Positions 8,989-18,280 of a stretch of DNA of 64,000 nucleotides are shown one piece after another. Source of the stretch: Sphaerotilus sulfidivorans (GTDB taxonomy: Bacteria > Pseudomonadota > Gammaproteobacteria > Burkholderiales > Burkholderiaceae_C); the NCBI RefSeq assembly GCF_013426975.1, contig NZ_JACCPY010000016.1:1-64000 (forward strand), in the 5' to 3' direction. Position 1 is the first letter of the stretch. Each line of letters starts with the position of its first letter. The notes beneath the pieces were generated by a model. It searched no databases. It was given only the letters and a program-made list of their open reading frames with translations, and was not told where the DNA came from. The translations under genes and the position numbers were made by a program.

Positions 8989-9843
8989 TCAGCGGCGCGC
9001 GAGCAGCTGCCGGGCGGCGCGGTAGAGAAATTCGGTGTTGGTCGTCAGGTAGCGCGGCCCCAGGCGGCGCGGCTCGGACCAGAAGCGGTGCAGCCATTCG
9101 AGGCCGATGTCCTGCATCCACTGCGGCGCGCGGCGGATCACGCCGGCGTGATAGTCGAAGGCCGCGCCGACGCCGATGGTGACCGCCTGGATGCGATGGC
9201 GGTGCGCGGCCATCCAGCGTTCCTGCTTCGGGCAGCCCAGGCTGACCCAGACGGTGCGCGCGCCCGAGGCGTTGATGCGCTGGATGATCTGCTCGTCTTC
9301 CTCGGGTGTCAGCGGCCGGAAGGGCGGCGAGCAGACCCCGGCGATGCGCAGCGCCGGAAACTGCTCATGCAGGCGCTGCTGCAGCCGCTCGAGCGTGGCC
9401 GGTGTGCTGCCGTAGAGAAAGACGGCCTCGCCGCGCTGCTCGGCCTGGGCGAAGTAGCGCAGCATCAGGTCCGGGCCGTTGATGCGGCGCTGGTCGGCAT
9501 GACCGAGGCGACGCAGCATCCAGGCGACCGGCGCGCCGTCGGCGGTGGCCATGTCGGCGTCCTCGATCACCTTCATGAACTCGGGATCGTTGCGGGCGGT
9601 GACCACCGAATGCACGTTGCAGATGCAGACATAGCGGCTTTCCCGGCGCGACGCCCAGCGGCCGATGGTGCGGCAGGCGTCGTCCCAGTCGAGCACATCG
9701 ATGGGCACGCCGACCACACGCTCCACGGTACGGCCTTCAGAAGCGGGCATCGGTTCCGAGAAGGTCGACGGCAGTGAAAATTCGGGCCGGTGGAGCATGG
9801 TTTGGGGTCGAGAAGATGCCGCATGGTAGGCAGGCATCTGCAA
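8989..9843 (-). CDS. WecG/TagA/CpsF family glycosyltransferase (GT26), copy 2
   Basis: This is the second GT26 paralogue (284 aa), with the same motif order as its neighbour: ADGAPVAWMLRRLG, RINGPDLMLRYF, FLYGSTPATLERL, PPFRPLTPEEDE, VSLGCPKQERWMAAHR, GVGAAFDYHAGVIRRAPQWM and LEWLHRF-EPRRLGPRYL. Compared with copy 1 it has a longer N-terminal extension and reads VSLGCPKQ where copy 1 has MTGLGCPKE, so the acceptor sides may differ. It is the second gene after the nucleotide-sugar dehydrogenase in the leftward operon. A uronic acid made by that dehydrogenase is a plausible donor, because WecG itself uses UDP-ManNAcA; that link is inference. Confidence 0.92.
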   Translation of the reverse strand: MQMPAYHAASSRPQTMLHRPEFSLPSTFSEPMPASEGRTVERVVGVPIDVLDWDDACRTIGRWASRRESRYVCICNVHSVVTARNDPEFMKVIEDADMATADGAPVAWMLRRLGHADQRRINGPDLMLRYFAQAEQRGEAVFLYGSTPATLERLQQRLHEQFPALRIAGVCSPPFRPLTPEEDEQIIQRINASGARTVWVSLGCPKQERWMAAHRHRIQAVTIGVGAAFDYHAGVIRRAPQWMQDIGLEWLHRFWSEPRRLGPRYLTTNTEFLYRAARQLLARR

Positions 9844-9899
9844 GAGTCCCAGTCAATATTGCCCACGTCCCCCCGGTACTCGGGGGGCGTCCGAAGCGC

Positions 9900-11213
<1,314 letters not shown>

Positions 11214-11406
11214 GAATGGCAGGCTCGATCGATGAGCTGGATTCTGCCGTGTCCGCTCGCGTACCCGGTTTGTGACGAAACGTGCAGACTTAACGGCGCA
11301 ATTTCGCGCGGCCGATGCGTTTGCCGGAAGCATCATTTGGCCTTCGGGGCTTGCCGCTAAGATGCACTCGAAACTTCTCGGTTCTCGGGCGATCCCCACA
11401 CAAGAC
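11214..11406. promoter_or_regulatory. Divergent control region between the dehydrogenase gene and epsF, with a shared 15-bp motif
   Basis: This 193-bp gap separates two divergent operons. At 11281-11295 the plus strand reads CGTGCAGACTTAACG. The exact reverse complement, CGTTAAGTCTGCACG, recurs at 25285-25299 in the other divergent control region of the locus. I could not fix a convincing promoter. The best sigma70-like pair toward epsF (TTGGCC and TAAGAT near 11337-11363) has only 15-bp spacing. The shared motif is the strongest regulatory signal here; it lies 68 bp from the leftward start and 112 bp from the epsF start. Confidence 0.5.
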
Positions 11407-12831
11407 ATGACGTTTTCGCAGTTCCTCTCGATACTCAGGGCCCGCTGGATAGCGGCAGCCGTCGTGCTGTTCCTGACGATCGGTGTCACGGCGGCCGTGT
11501 CGCTGCTGTTGCCGAAGACCTACACCGCCACGGCGACCGTCATGATCGACGTGCGCTCTCCCGACCCGGTGGCGGGCATGGTGATGAATGGCATGGCCAT
11601 GCCTTCGTACATGGCCACGCAGGTGGACATTCTCGGCAGCGTGCGTGTCGCCGCCCGGGTCGTGCAGCTGCTGCGCATCTCCGAGAACAGCGCCTTGCGC
11701 GAGCAGTGGAACGAGGCGACCGGCGGCCGCGGCAACTTTGACATCTGGGTGGCCGAGCTGCTGCTCAAGAGCCTGAACGTCAAGCCGGCCCGCGAGAGCA
11801 ATGTCATCGAGGTGAGCTACCGCAATGCCGATCCGCGCTTTGCGGCCGCGCTGGCCAACGCCTTCGTGCAGGCCTACATCGACACCAGCGTCGCGCTGCG
11901 AGCCCAGCCGGCCAAGCAGTACAGCTCCTTCTTCGAGACCCGCTCCAGGCAGCTGCGCGAGGAGCTCGAGGCGGCCCAGGCCAAGCTGTCGGCCTATCAG
12001 AAGGAGAAGGGCATCACCGGTCAGGACGAGCGTTTCGACCAGGAGACCCAGCGCCTCAACGAGCTGACCTCCCAGCTGGTGGCGATCCAGGCGATCGCCG
12101 TCGAGGCGGAGAGCCGTTCGCGCCAGGCGCGCAGCGCCTCGGACCAGGCGGCGGATGTCATCGGCAATCCGGTGGTGGCCGGACTGCGCTCCGAGCTGTC
12201 TCGCCAGGAAGCCCGCATGCGCGAGCTGACCGCCCGGCTGGGGGATGCGCATCCCCAGGTCGTGGAGATGCGTGCCAACATCGAGGAGATGCGCCGGCGC
12301 GTCGACATCGAAAGCCAGCGTGTCAGCGGCAGCGTCGATTCCAACAGCCAGATCGCCAAGCGCCGCGAGACCGAGATCCGTGCCGCCCTCGAAGCCCAGC
12401 GCCTGAAGGTGCTGAAGATGAAGGAGGAGCGCCAGGCCCTGTCCGTGCTGATGCGCGAGGTCGAGACGGTGCAGCGCAACTACGACCAGGCGCAGCAGCG
12501 CATGAGCCAGACCGAGATGGAGAGCGAGAACACCCAGACCAACATCGCGCCGCTGACGCCTGCGGTCGAGCCGGTCGAGCCGTCCGGGCCGCGCATCATC
12601 CTGAACATGCTGATGAGCGTGTTCCTGGGCCTGCTGCTGGCGGTCGGTGTGGCGGTGATGCGCGAGATCATGGATCGGCGGGTCCGCTCGCTCGAGGACA
12701 TCTCCAGTCTGGTCGGCATGCCGGTCATGGGTGTGCTGCCTGCACCTCGGGGCCGCCGTCTGGCCGGCAAGTCCGTGTCCCGTGACCTGCCGGTTGGCGT
12801 GCTGGCCCGACTGCCCAAGCCGGGTGCCTGA
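11407..12831 (+). CDS. epsF: Polysaccharide chain-length determinant EpsF
   Basis: A 474-residue polysaccharide co-polymerase of the Wzz/EpsF type that sets chain length and contacts the export channel. It has an N-terminal membrane segment (WIAAAVVLFLTIGVTAAVSLLLP), a Wzz domain, a long heptad-rich periplasmic region (about 200-400, with SRQLREELEAAQAKLSAYQK), and a second membrane segment near the C-terminus (ILNMLMSVFLGLLLAVGVAV) followed by the family motif VRSLEDISSLVGMPVMGVLP. The proline-rich PAVEPVEPSGP before the last membrane helix is typical. ATG 11407 gives the family N-terminus; ATG 11362 is an alternative. It has no kinase motif; that role falls to the next gene, epsG. Confidence 0.92.
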   Translation: MTFSQFLSILRARWIAAAVVLFLTIGVTAAVSLLLPKTYTATATVMIDVRSPDPVAGMVMNGMAMPSYMATQVDILGSVRVAARVVQLLRISENSALREQWNEATGGRGNFDIWVAELLLKSLNVKPARESNVIEVSYRNADPRFAAALANAFVQAYIDTSVALRAQPAKQYSSFFETRSRQLREELEAAQAKLSAYQKEKGITGQDERFDQETQRLNELTSQLVAIQAIAVEAESRSRQARSASDQAADVIGNPVVAGLRSELSRQEARMRELTARLGDAHPQVVEMRANIEEMRRRVDIESQRVSGSVDSNSQIAKRRETEIRAALEAQRLKVLKMKEERQALSVLMREVETVQRNYDQAQQRMSQTEMESENTQTNIAPLTPAVEPVEPSGPRIILNMLMSVFLGLLLAVGVAVMREIMDRRVRSLEDISSLVGMPVMGVLPAPRGRRLAGKSVSRDLPVGVLARLPKPGA

Positions 12832-12882
12832 GCCTGAGTGTGCAAAGAGGCCGCCCGAGTGCGGCGCGGATATGGTTGGACC

Positions 12883-13800
12883 ATGAAGCCTCTCTCCAAG
12901 ATTCACGACACTTCCTCGAGCGCTCCCATGCACGCACCGATCGCGGATGAATCCGCTCATCCGGGACAAGACCGCAGCATCGGCGACATCATTCGCGAGA
13001 CGCATGACCTGTCGCCCGACCAGATCGAGTCGATCCTGGCCTATCAGCGGCAGCATGGCCTGCGCTTCGGCGAGGCCGCGGTCGCGCTCGGGCTGCTGTC
13101 CAGCGACGAGGTGGTCTATGCGCTGAGCCAGCAGTTCCATTACCCCTACACCCCTTCGGATCGCGGCAACATCCATCCGGAGCTGATCACCGCCTCGCAG
13201 CCCTTCGGCTTCCAGGCCGAAGCGTTCCGCGCGATTCGCAGCCAACTGATCATGCGGGTCTTCAACCCGAAGGAGCCCCGGCGCGCCCTGGCAGTCATCA
13301 GTCCGGATGGTGGCGACGGCAAGACCTATTTCGTCGCCAACCTGGGGGTGGTGCTGGCCCAGCTGGGCGGGCGCACCCTGGTGGTCGATGCCAATCTGCG
13401 GGCGCCGCGGCTGCACGAGCTGTTCGGCGTGTCCAACACCAGCGGCCTGAGCGGCATCCTGAGTGGCCGGCAGGAAGAGAACGTGATCTTCCAGGTCGGG
13501 GACATTCCCAGCCTTTACGTGATGCCGGTCGGCGTCGTGCCGCCCAATCCGCTCGAGCTGCTCGAGCGGCCGGCCTTCCGGCTGCTGATGGCCGAGCTGC
13601 TGCGCAAGTTCGACCATGTGGTCGTCGACACCGCGGCGGCCAGCGTCGGCAGCGATGCCTGCGTGGTGGCCTCCAAGTGCGGAGCCGCGCTGACGATCGC
13701 ACGCAAGGATCGCACGAAAATGGAAAAACTGGCCGAGCTGGTGGAGAGCGCCGGAGCGATGACCGCTAGCATGGCCGGCGTGATCTTCAATCAGTACTGA
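12883..13800 (+). CDS. epsG: Tyrosine kinase EpsG of the polysaccharide export system
   Basis: A 305-residue bacterial tyrosine kinase (BY-kinase) that partners EpsF; cycles of autophosphorylation are thought to drive polymer export. The N-terminal 100 residues hold a short helical domain with LSPDQIESILAYQRQHGLRFGEAAVALGLLS. The ATPase part has Walker A SPDGGDGKTYFVANL, Walker A-prime RTLVVDANLRAPRLHELFG, and Walker B-like FDHVVVDTAAA. The usual tyrosine-rich C-terminal tail is reduced to a single visible Tyr (Phe-Asn-Gln-Tyr at the end), as in other EpsG proteins. It lies 51 bp after epsF and 21 bp before the exosortase gene. Confidence 0.9.
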   Translation: MKPLSKIHDTSSSAPMHAPIADESAHPGQDRSIGDIIRETHDLSPDQIESILAYQRQHGLRFGEAAVALGLLSSDEVVYALSQQFHYPYTPSDRGNIHPELITASQPFGFQAEAFRAIRSQLIMRVFNPKEPRRALAVISPDGGDGKTYFVANLGVVLAQLGGRTLVVDANLRAPRLHELFGVSNTSGLSGILSGRQEENVIFQVGDIPSLYVMPVGVVPPNPLELLERPAFRLLMAELLRKFDHVVVDTAAASVGSDACVVASKCGAALTIARKDRTKMEKLAELVESAGAMTASMAGVIFNQY

Positions 13801-13821
13801 ACCCGAGAACGACTGGCCATC

Positions 13822-14751
13822 ATGCGCACCCTCCACGATCCTGGCGCAGCAGCGGCGACACCGCCGATCTCCCTGCAGCCCCTGCAACTGGTGCAGTCTG
13901 CTGCGGCGCGTCCGTGGCTGATCGTGCTGGCCGGCGTGCTGGCCATGTATCTGCCGACCTTCTGGGGCCTGTTCAACGGGCTCTGGTCGACGGACAGCCA
14001 GGGCCATGGCCCGATCGTGCTGGCCATCTCGGTGTGGCTGCTGTGGCGCCGGCTGCCGGATCTGATGGCCAGCCCGGCCGCGCCGGCGCCGCGAAGCGGC
14101 TGGACGCTGTTCGTGCTGACGCTGCTGCTGTATGCGCTGGGCCGCTCCCAGGACATCCTGCTCTTCGAGGTCGGCTCCCTGGTGCCGATGATCGCCGCGG
14201 TGATGCTGATCCTGCGCGGTGGTGCCGCGCTGAGGATGCTGCTGTTCCCGCTGTTCTTCATGCTCTTCATGGTGCCGCTGCCCGCGCCGGTGGTTGACGC
14301 GCTGACGCAGCCGATGAAGCTGGCGGTCTCGTATGTGGCCGAGTCGCTGCTGTACACCGCCGGCTATCCGATCAGCCGCAGCGGCGTGATCCTGCAGATC
14401 GGGCCCTACCAGCTGCTGGTGGCCGACGCCTGTGCCGGGCTGCAGACCCTGTTCACGCTCGAGGCGCTGGGCCTGCTCTATCTGAACCTGATCCGGCATG
14501 AGTCCATGGCGCGCAACGTGACGCTGGCCATCCTGATCGTGCCGATCAGCTTCACCGCCAACGTCATCCGTGTCGTCGTGCTGACGCTCATCACCTACCA
14601 CTTCGGCGACGAGGCGGGGCAGGGCTTCCTGCATGGCTTTGCCGGCATGGTGCTGTTCATGGCGGCGCTGATGATGACCATCCTGGCGGATTCGCTCATC
14701 CGTGCCGTCGTGGCGATCTGGTCCGGGCGCGCTCGTTCTGCGACGGCCTGA
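13822..14751 (+). CDS. xrtB: Exosortase B (XrtB)
   Basis: A 309-residue polytopic membrane cysteine protease/transpeptidase of the exosortase family. It shows the expected active-site line-up: Cys in LVADACAGLQTLFTLEALGLLYL, Arg in PISFTANVIRVVVLTLITYHFGD, and His in the loop that follows. The early GLWSTDSQGHGPIVLAISVWLLWRR and the GRSQDILLFEVGS segment match type B. In related organisms exosortases process PEP-CTERM tails, but no PEP-CTERM protein was found in this window. Type B loci are known for being tied to polysaccharide genes with an adjacent epsI, exactly as here (epsI starts 47 bp later). Confidence 0.93.
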   Translation: MRTLHDPGAAAATPPISLQPLQLVQSAAARPWLIVLAGVLAMYLPTFWGLFNGLWSTDSQGHGPIVLAISVWLLWRRLPDLMASPAAPAPRSGWTLFVLTLLLYALGRSQDILLFEVGSLVPMIAAVMLILRGGAALRMLLFPLFFMLFMVPLPAPVVDALTQPMKLAVSYVAESLLYTAGYPISRSGVILQIGPYQLLVADACAGLQTLFTLEALGLLYLNLIRHESMARNVTLAILIVPISFTANVIRVVVLTLITYHFGDEAGQGFLHGFAGMVLFMAALMMTILADSLIRAVVAIWSGRARSATA

Positions 14752-14797
14752 GCCGACCCGTGCGGCCCATCCCATTCAACCCAGGAAGCAGGATCCG

Positions 14798-15481
14798 ATG
14801 ATCTCCTCGATGAAGACGGCTGCAGTGATGGCCGCGATCATGATCGGCACCAGCGTGCTGGCATCAGCGGCCAAGCCCACCCGGATGCTGGCCGATACCC
14901 GCCAGCAGCAGCGCATCGAGCCGCTGATTCCCTTGCAGTTCGGCACATGGCGTGCGGTTCCGGTCACCGGCGGCATCGTCAATCCGCAGGTGGAGGACTT
15001 CGTCAACAAGGTCTATTCCGAGACCGTCTCGAAGATCTACGAGAACGACCGCGGCGAGCGGGTCATCCTGTCGATCGCCTACGGCAAGAATCAGGGCGAC
15101 GACTTCCAGGTGCACAAGCCCGAGGTCTGCTATCCCGCCCAGGGCTTCGAGGTCCGCAGCAACCAGAAGGGCCAGCTGCAGACCGCCTCGGGCAGCATTC
15201 CCGTGCGTCGTCTCGAGACGGTGCTGGGGCGCCAGCGCTTCGAGCCGGTGACCTACTGGACTACGCTGGGCGACTTCGCCGTCGCCAGCGGCATCGACAA
15301 GAAGATGCTCGACATCCGCTATGCGATGGATGGTCTGGTGGCCGACGGGCTGCTGTTCCGCGTCTCCAGCATCGACCGGGACAGCCCCCGTGCGTTTGCC
15401 CTGCACGAGCAGTTCGCGCGCGATCTGCTTGCGCATGTCGGTGCGGGCGAGCGCCGCCGGCTGGCCGGGCTGGCGCAATGA
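14798..15481 (+). CDS. epsI: EpsI-family exosortase-associated periplasmic protein
   Basis: A 227-residue EpsI-family protein of the type carried next to exosortase B. It begins with a single hydrophobic segment (MKTAAVMAAIMIGTSVLASAA), so it is exported or anchored. It then shows the family core: IPLQFGTWRAVP, YSETVSKIYENDRGERVILSIAYGKNQGDDFQVHKPEVCYPAQGF. The HKPEVCYP motif with its Cys is the hallmark. ATG 14798 has AGGAAG upstream at good spacing. Its molecular role is not established; in some exosortases EpsI is fused to the protease, which suggests a shared step. Its TGA is followed by two tiny overlapping frames that lead to the flippase gene. Confidence 0.92.
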   Translation: MISSMKTAAVMAAIMIGTSVLASAAKPTRMLADTRQQQRIEPLIPLQFGTWRAVPVTGGIVNPQVEDFVNKVYSETVSKIYENDRGERVILSIAYGKNQGDDFQVHKPEVCYPAQGFEVRSNQKGQLQTASGSIPVRRLETVLGRQRFEPVTYWTTLGDFAVASGIDKKMLDIRYAMDGLVADGLLFRVSSIDRDSPRAFALHEQFARDLLAHVGAGERRRLAGLAQ

Positions 15482-15539
15482 CCATCACGGGCATGGCCGC
15501 ATCTTGATGCCTGATCGATCTTCCTTGCTGATCCGATGA
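15478..15539 (+). other. Two micro-ORFs relaying epsI to the flippase gene
   Basis: A 9-codon frame (15478-15507) starts inside the epsI stop as ATGA. It ends in TGATG, where a 10-codon frame (15507-15539) begins, and that frame ends inside the flippase start as ATGA. Each junction therefore overlaps stop and start. The flippase ATG at 15536 has no purine-rich ribosome site of its own, so stepwise re-initiation could link its translation to epsI. The peptides look non-functional; any importance lies in translation itself. Chance overlap cannot be excluded. Confidence 0.4.
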
Positions 15540-16900
15540 ACTCCACCCCCGCGGGGGGGCGTCCGGTATGGCGCAGCGTGGGCCTGTCGGGTCTGGGCAC
15601 TGCCGCTCGTCTGGCGTCTTCCCTGGTGGCAATCAGCATTGCTGCCCGTGCGCTGCAGCCCCACGATTTCGGCCAGCTGATGTTTCTGCTGTCCCTGGCG
15701 GCCATTCTGGGCGTGCCGGCCAATTTCGGCCTGTCCACATGGGTGCTGCGGGCGCTGCCGCAGGCGCGTGCCGTCACCGGCACCTCATCGGACGGGCTGT
15801 CGCCGGCCCGCTGCGTGGCCGAGGCCTGGTCGGCGCGCTGGCTGGGCTCTGTGGTGATGCTGCTGGTGGCCGTGCCGGCGCTGGCGCTGCTGTCGGATCC
15901 GGTGCGACTGGCCTTCACGCTGCTGATGCTGGCGATGCTGGCCGAGGGTCTGGCCGAGTTCGCGATGGCGGTGCTGCGCGCCTGTGGTCGGCATGACGAG
16001 GATGCCCGGCTGGGGGTGCGCAGTGCGTGGATCTACAGCCTTTCGGTCGGTCTGGCCGCCTGGCTGACCGGATCGATCCTCGGTGTTGCGCTGGCCTATC
16101 TGCTGTCACGTGCCCTGGTGGCGGTGCTGGGTGCCCGGATGGCCTCGCGCGCGGTGCCTGGGGGACTGTGCTGGCTGGGATGGCGGGTGGCCGCGCATCG
16201 CACCCGGGCCAGCCTCAGCTATGCAACCGACTATGCGATGACGGCGCTGTTCGGTCAGATTGACGCGCTGGTGCTCAACCATCATCTCGGTCCGGTGGCC
16301 GTGGGCCTGCACCAGGCGGGCATGCGCATGTTCATGGCCGCGTCACAGGTCATGCCGGTGCTTGCCAATGTCTTTCTGCCGCGGTTGGCGGCTGCAATGA
16401 AAACGGCCTCTGACACGGAGCTGCGACAGCAGGTGGTGCGCATGCAGGGGACCTTCGTGCTGGTCGGATGTCTGATCGGTGCGTGTTTCTCGCTGGTGGA
16501 CGAATGGATGGTAAAGCTGCTTTTCGGCGAGGCCTACCTGGATCTGCTGCACTTGCTTCCTTGGTTCGGCCTGCTGTTCCAGGTGCGCTGCACCGTGGCT
16601 GCCTGGGGTGTGACACTGACCGCTTTGGGTGCTCAGGCTTTCCGTGCGAAAGCTTCGGTACTGCACTGGCTGCTGATCCTGGGCCTGTCGATCTGGCTGC
16701 TTCCTGTCCTGCACGGGCAGGGCTGGCTGCTGGCATTGGTGGCGGGCAATTTTGTGCTGTGGATGGCCTATGCGGTGCGGGTGCAACTGACCGCGCGCCT
16801 GCGCAGCCGTGCTGGTCTGGCACTCGTGCTGACGGCCCTGGCGCTGATGCTGTTGCATCTGGGTCTGCTGGTGCAGGCGCAGGGATGGGCAGGGGCGTGA
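15536..16900 (+). CDS. Wzx-type oligosaccharide flippase
   Basis: A 454-residue polytopic membrane protein of the polysaccharide-transport (MOP/Wzx) family that flips undecaprenyl-linked repeat units to the periplasm. The N-terminus (SVGLSGLGTAARLASSLVAISIAARALQPHDFGQLMFLLSLAAIL) is the classic first pair of helices. About twelve hydrophobic stretches follow, and a central YATDYAMTALFGQIDALVLNHHLGPVAVGLHQAGMRM segment matches the family. It sits in the rightward eps operon between epsI and a pyruvyltransferase-family gene, with the polymerase two genes later, which is a normal Wzx/Wzy arrangement. Its start overlaps the end of a micro-ORF and lacks a clear ribosome site. Confidence 0.88.
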   Translation: MNSTPAGGRPVWRSVGLSGLGTAARLASSLVAISIAARALQPHDFGQLMFLLSLAAILGVPANFGLSTWVLRALPQARAVTGTSSDGLSPARCVAEAWSARWLGSVVMLLVAVPALALLSDPVRLAFTLLMLAMLAEGLAEFAMAVLRACGRHDEDARLGVRSAWIYSLSVGLAAWLTGSILGVALAYLLSRALVAVLGARMASRAVPGGLCWLGWRVAAHRTRASLSYATDYAMTALFGQIDALVLNHHLGPVAVGLHQAGMRMFMAASQVMPVLANVFLPRLAAAMKTASDTELRQQVVRMQGTFVLVGCLIGACFSLVDEWMVKLLFGEAYLDLLHLLPWFGLLFQVRCTVAAWGVTLTALGAQAFRAKASVLHWLLILGLSIWLLPVLHGQGWLLALVAGNFVLWMAYAVRVQLTARLRSRAGLALVLTALALMLLHLGLLVQAQGWAGA

Positions 16901-16974
16901 AGACGGGCGCAGCCTGCCGGTTTCTTTGTGCTTACCCCGATCCGGTGCGATTCGCCCCGGAGAGAATCGGAAAA

Positions 16975-18210
16975 ATGCTGATGACCTCCCGTTCATTTCC
17001 TTCGACTGCTGCTGCGCCCATGCAGGCGGCGCGGCGCGTGCTTCGCATCGGCTTGCTGTGGCATTCGCTGTCTTCCGACAACCTCGGCGTCGGTGCCCTG
17101 ACCGAGTCCCAGCTGGCCCTGTGCCGGGAGGCTGCCGAGCTGGCGGGCGTCGATCTGGAGTTCGTGCTGTTCGGCACGTCCGGCGGTCAGTCCTATGGTC
17201 CGCAGGGCGTGAAGCTGGAGCAGGGATCGGCCGTCTCGGTGCGGCAGATGCCCGGTGGCCGCTCGGCCTACGAGCGCGAGGTGGCGGCATGCGATGCGGT
17301 GCTCGACATCGGCGAGGGGGACAGCTTCACCGACATCTACGGCCTGAGGCGCTTTGCCTTCATGCTGGCCAGCAAGCAGATGGTGCTGCGTCAGGGCGTG
17401 CCGCTGGTGCTGAGTCCGCAGACCATCGGGCCCTTCGAGTCCCGTCCGGTGCGCTGGCTGGCCCGGCGCGCGATGCGCCGCTGTGCCCGCGTCTTCGCGC
17501 GTGACGAGCTGTCGATGTCGTATCTCGAGTCGCAGGGCCTGGGTGCAGCGGCGACCGAGGTGGTCGATGTGGCTTTTCGTCTGCCTTTTGTGCGGCCGGC
17601 GCGCGACAGCGAAGACGCAATGATCGACATCGGCATCAATGTGTCGGGGCTGCTCCATTCCGGCGGCTACGAGGGAGCGAACCAGTTCGGTCTGCGCGTG
17701 GACTATCCGCAGCTGGTGCGCCGCCTGATCGCGCACTTCACCGCGGTCGACCGGCATCGCGTCTGGCTGATCTCGCATGTGGTGCCCGACCATCTGCCGC
17801 GTGATGATGACCGGGTCGCGGTGCGCGAGCTGCTGCAGGCGTTTCCCCGTGCGCACGCCGCACCGCAGTTCGGCAGCCCGAGCGAAGCCAAGTCCTTCAT
17901 CTCGGGCATGGACTTCATGACGGGCGCACGCATGCATGCCTGCATCGCGGCCATCTCCTCCGGGGTGGCGGTGGTGCCGCTGGCCTACAGCCGCAAGTTC
18001 AATGGCCTGTTCGCGACGCTCGGCTATCCCTGGCTGGCCGACGGCAAGGCGCAGGACACCGATCAGGCCCTGCAGACCATTCTCGACGGTTTCGAGCGGC
18101 GCGAGCAGTTGGCCGCTGATGCCCGGCGCAGCAATGCGCTGGCCCAGGCGCGGCTGGATGTCTACCGCGACTATCTGGCCGACCTGTTCCGGCAGTGCCA
18201 GCGAGCCTGA
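16975..18210 (+). CDS. Polysaccharide pyruvyl transferase family protein
   Basis: A 411-residue member of the polysaccharide pyruvyl transferase family (WcaK/CsaB-like), which adds ketal-linked pyruvate from phosphoenolpyruvate to sugars. Visible family features are the opening IGLLWHSLSSDNLGVGALTESQL, the acidic DAVLDIGEGDSFTDIYG, VLSPQTIGPF and the late FMTGARMHACIAAISSGVAVVPLAYSRKFNGLF. ATG 16975 has GGAGAG 10 nt upstream. The frame is open back to a GTG at 16897 that overlaps the flippase stop and would add 26 residues, but homologues begin near IGLLWHS, so the shorter form is preferred. Pyruvylation would give the polymer negative charge; the acceptor is unknown. Confidence 0.88.
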   Translation: MLMTSRSFPSTAAAPMQAARRVLRIGLLWHSLSSDNLGVGALTESQLALCREAAELAGVDLEFVLFGTSGGQSYGPQGVKLEQGSAVSVRQMPGGRSAYEREVAACDAVLDIGEGDSFTDIYGLRRFAFMLASKQMVLRQGVPLVLSPQTIGPFESRPVRWLARRAMRRCARVFARDELSMSYLESQGLGAAATEVVDVAFRLPFVRPARDSEDAMIDIGINVSGLLHSGGYEGANQFGLRVDYPQLVRRLIAHFTAVDRHRVWLISHVVPDHLPRDDDRVAVRELLQAFPRAHAAPQFGSPSEAKSFISGMDFMTGARMHACIAAISSGVAVVPLAYSRKFNGLFATLGYPWLADGKAQDTDQALQTILDGFERREQLAADARRSNALAQARLDVYRDYLADLFRQCQRA

Positions 18211-18217
18211 GCGGCCG

Positions 18218-18280
18218 ATGCAGCCTGTGTTTCACCCGCACGCCGAAGAACTTCCGATGAAGGAGACCGCCCTGTGCTGA
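18218..18280 (+). other. 20-codon micro-ORF ending exactly at the polymerase start
   Basis: A short frame starts at ATG 18218, 8 bp after the preceding stop, and ends with TGA at 18278-18280, forming TGATG with an ATG at 18280 that is in frame with the polymerase gene. It contains an internal ATG at 18257 and the AAGGAG (18260-18265) that serves the polymerase start. This is the second junction in the operon where a tiny frame fills the gap between genes. It may couple translation, or it may be fortuitous. Confidence 0.3.

Noticed and set aside
11336-11356. Sigma54 (-24/-12) promoter upstream of epsF from TGGC and TTGC
   Set aside because: The spacing between the two boxes is 9 bp instead of the required 7, so it does not fit a sigma54 site.
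11290-14775. Long minus-strand frame of 1161 codons opposite epsF, epsG and the exosortase gene
   Set aside because: It lies antisense to three well-recognised genes, is rich in Arg, His and Gln, has no domain and merely reflects high GC.
16897-16974. GTG 16897 (overlapping the flippase stop) as start of the pyruvyltransferase-family gene
   Set aside because: It would add 26 residues not expected from the family, and a proper GGAGAG site precedes ATG 16975. It is kept only as an alternative.
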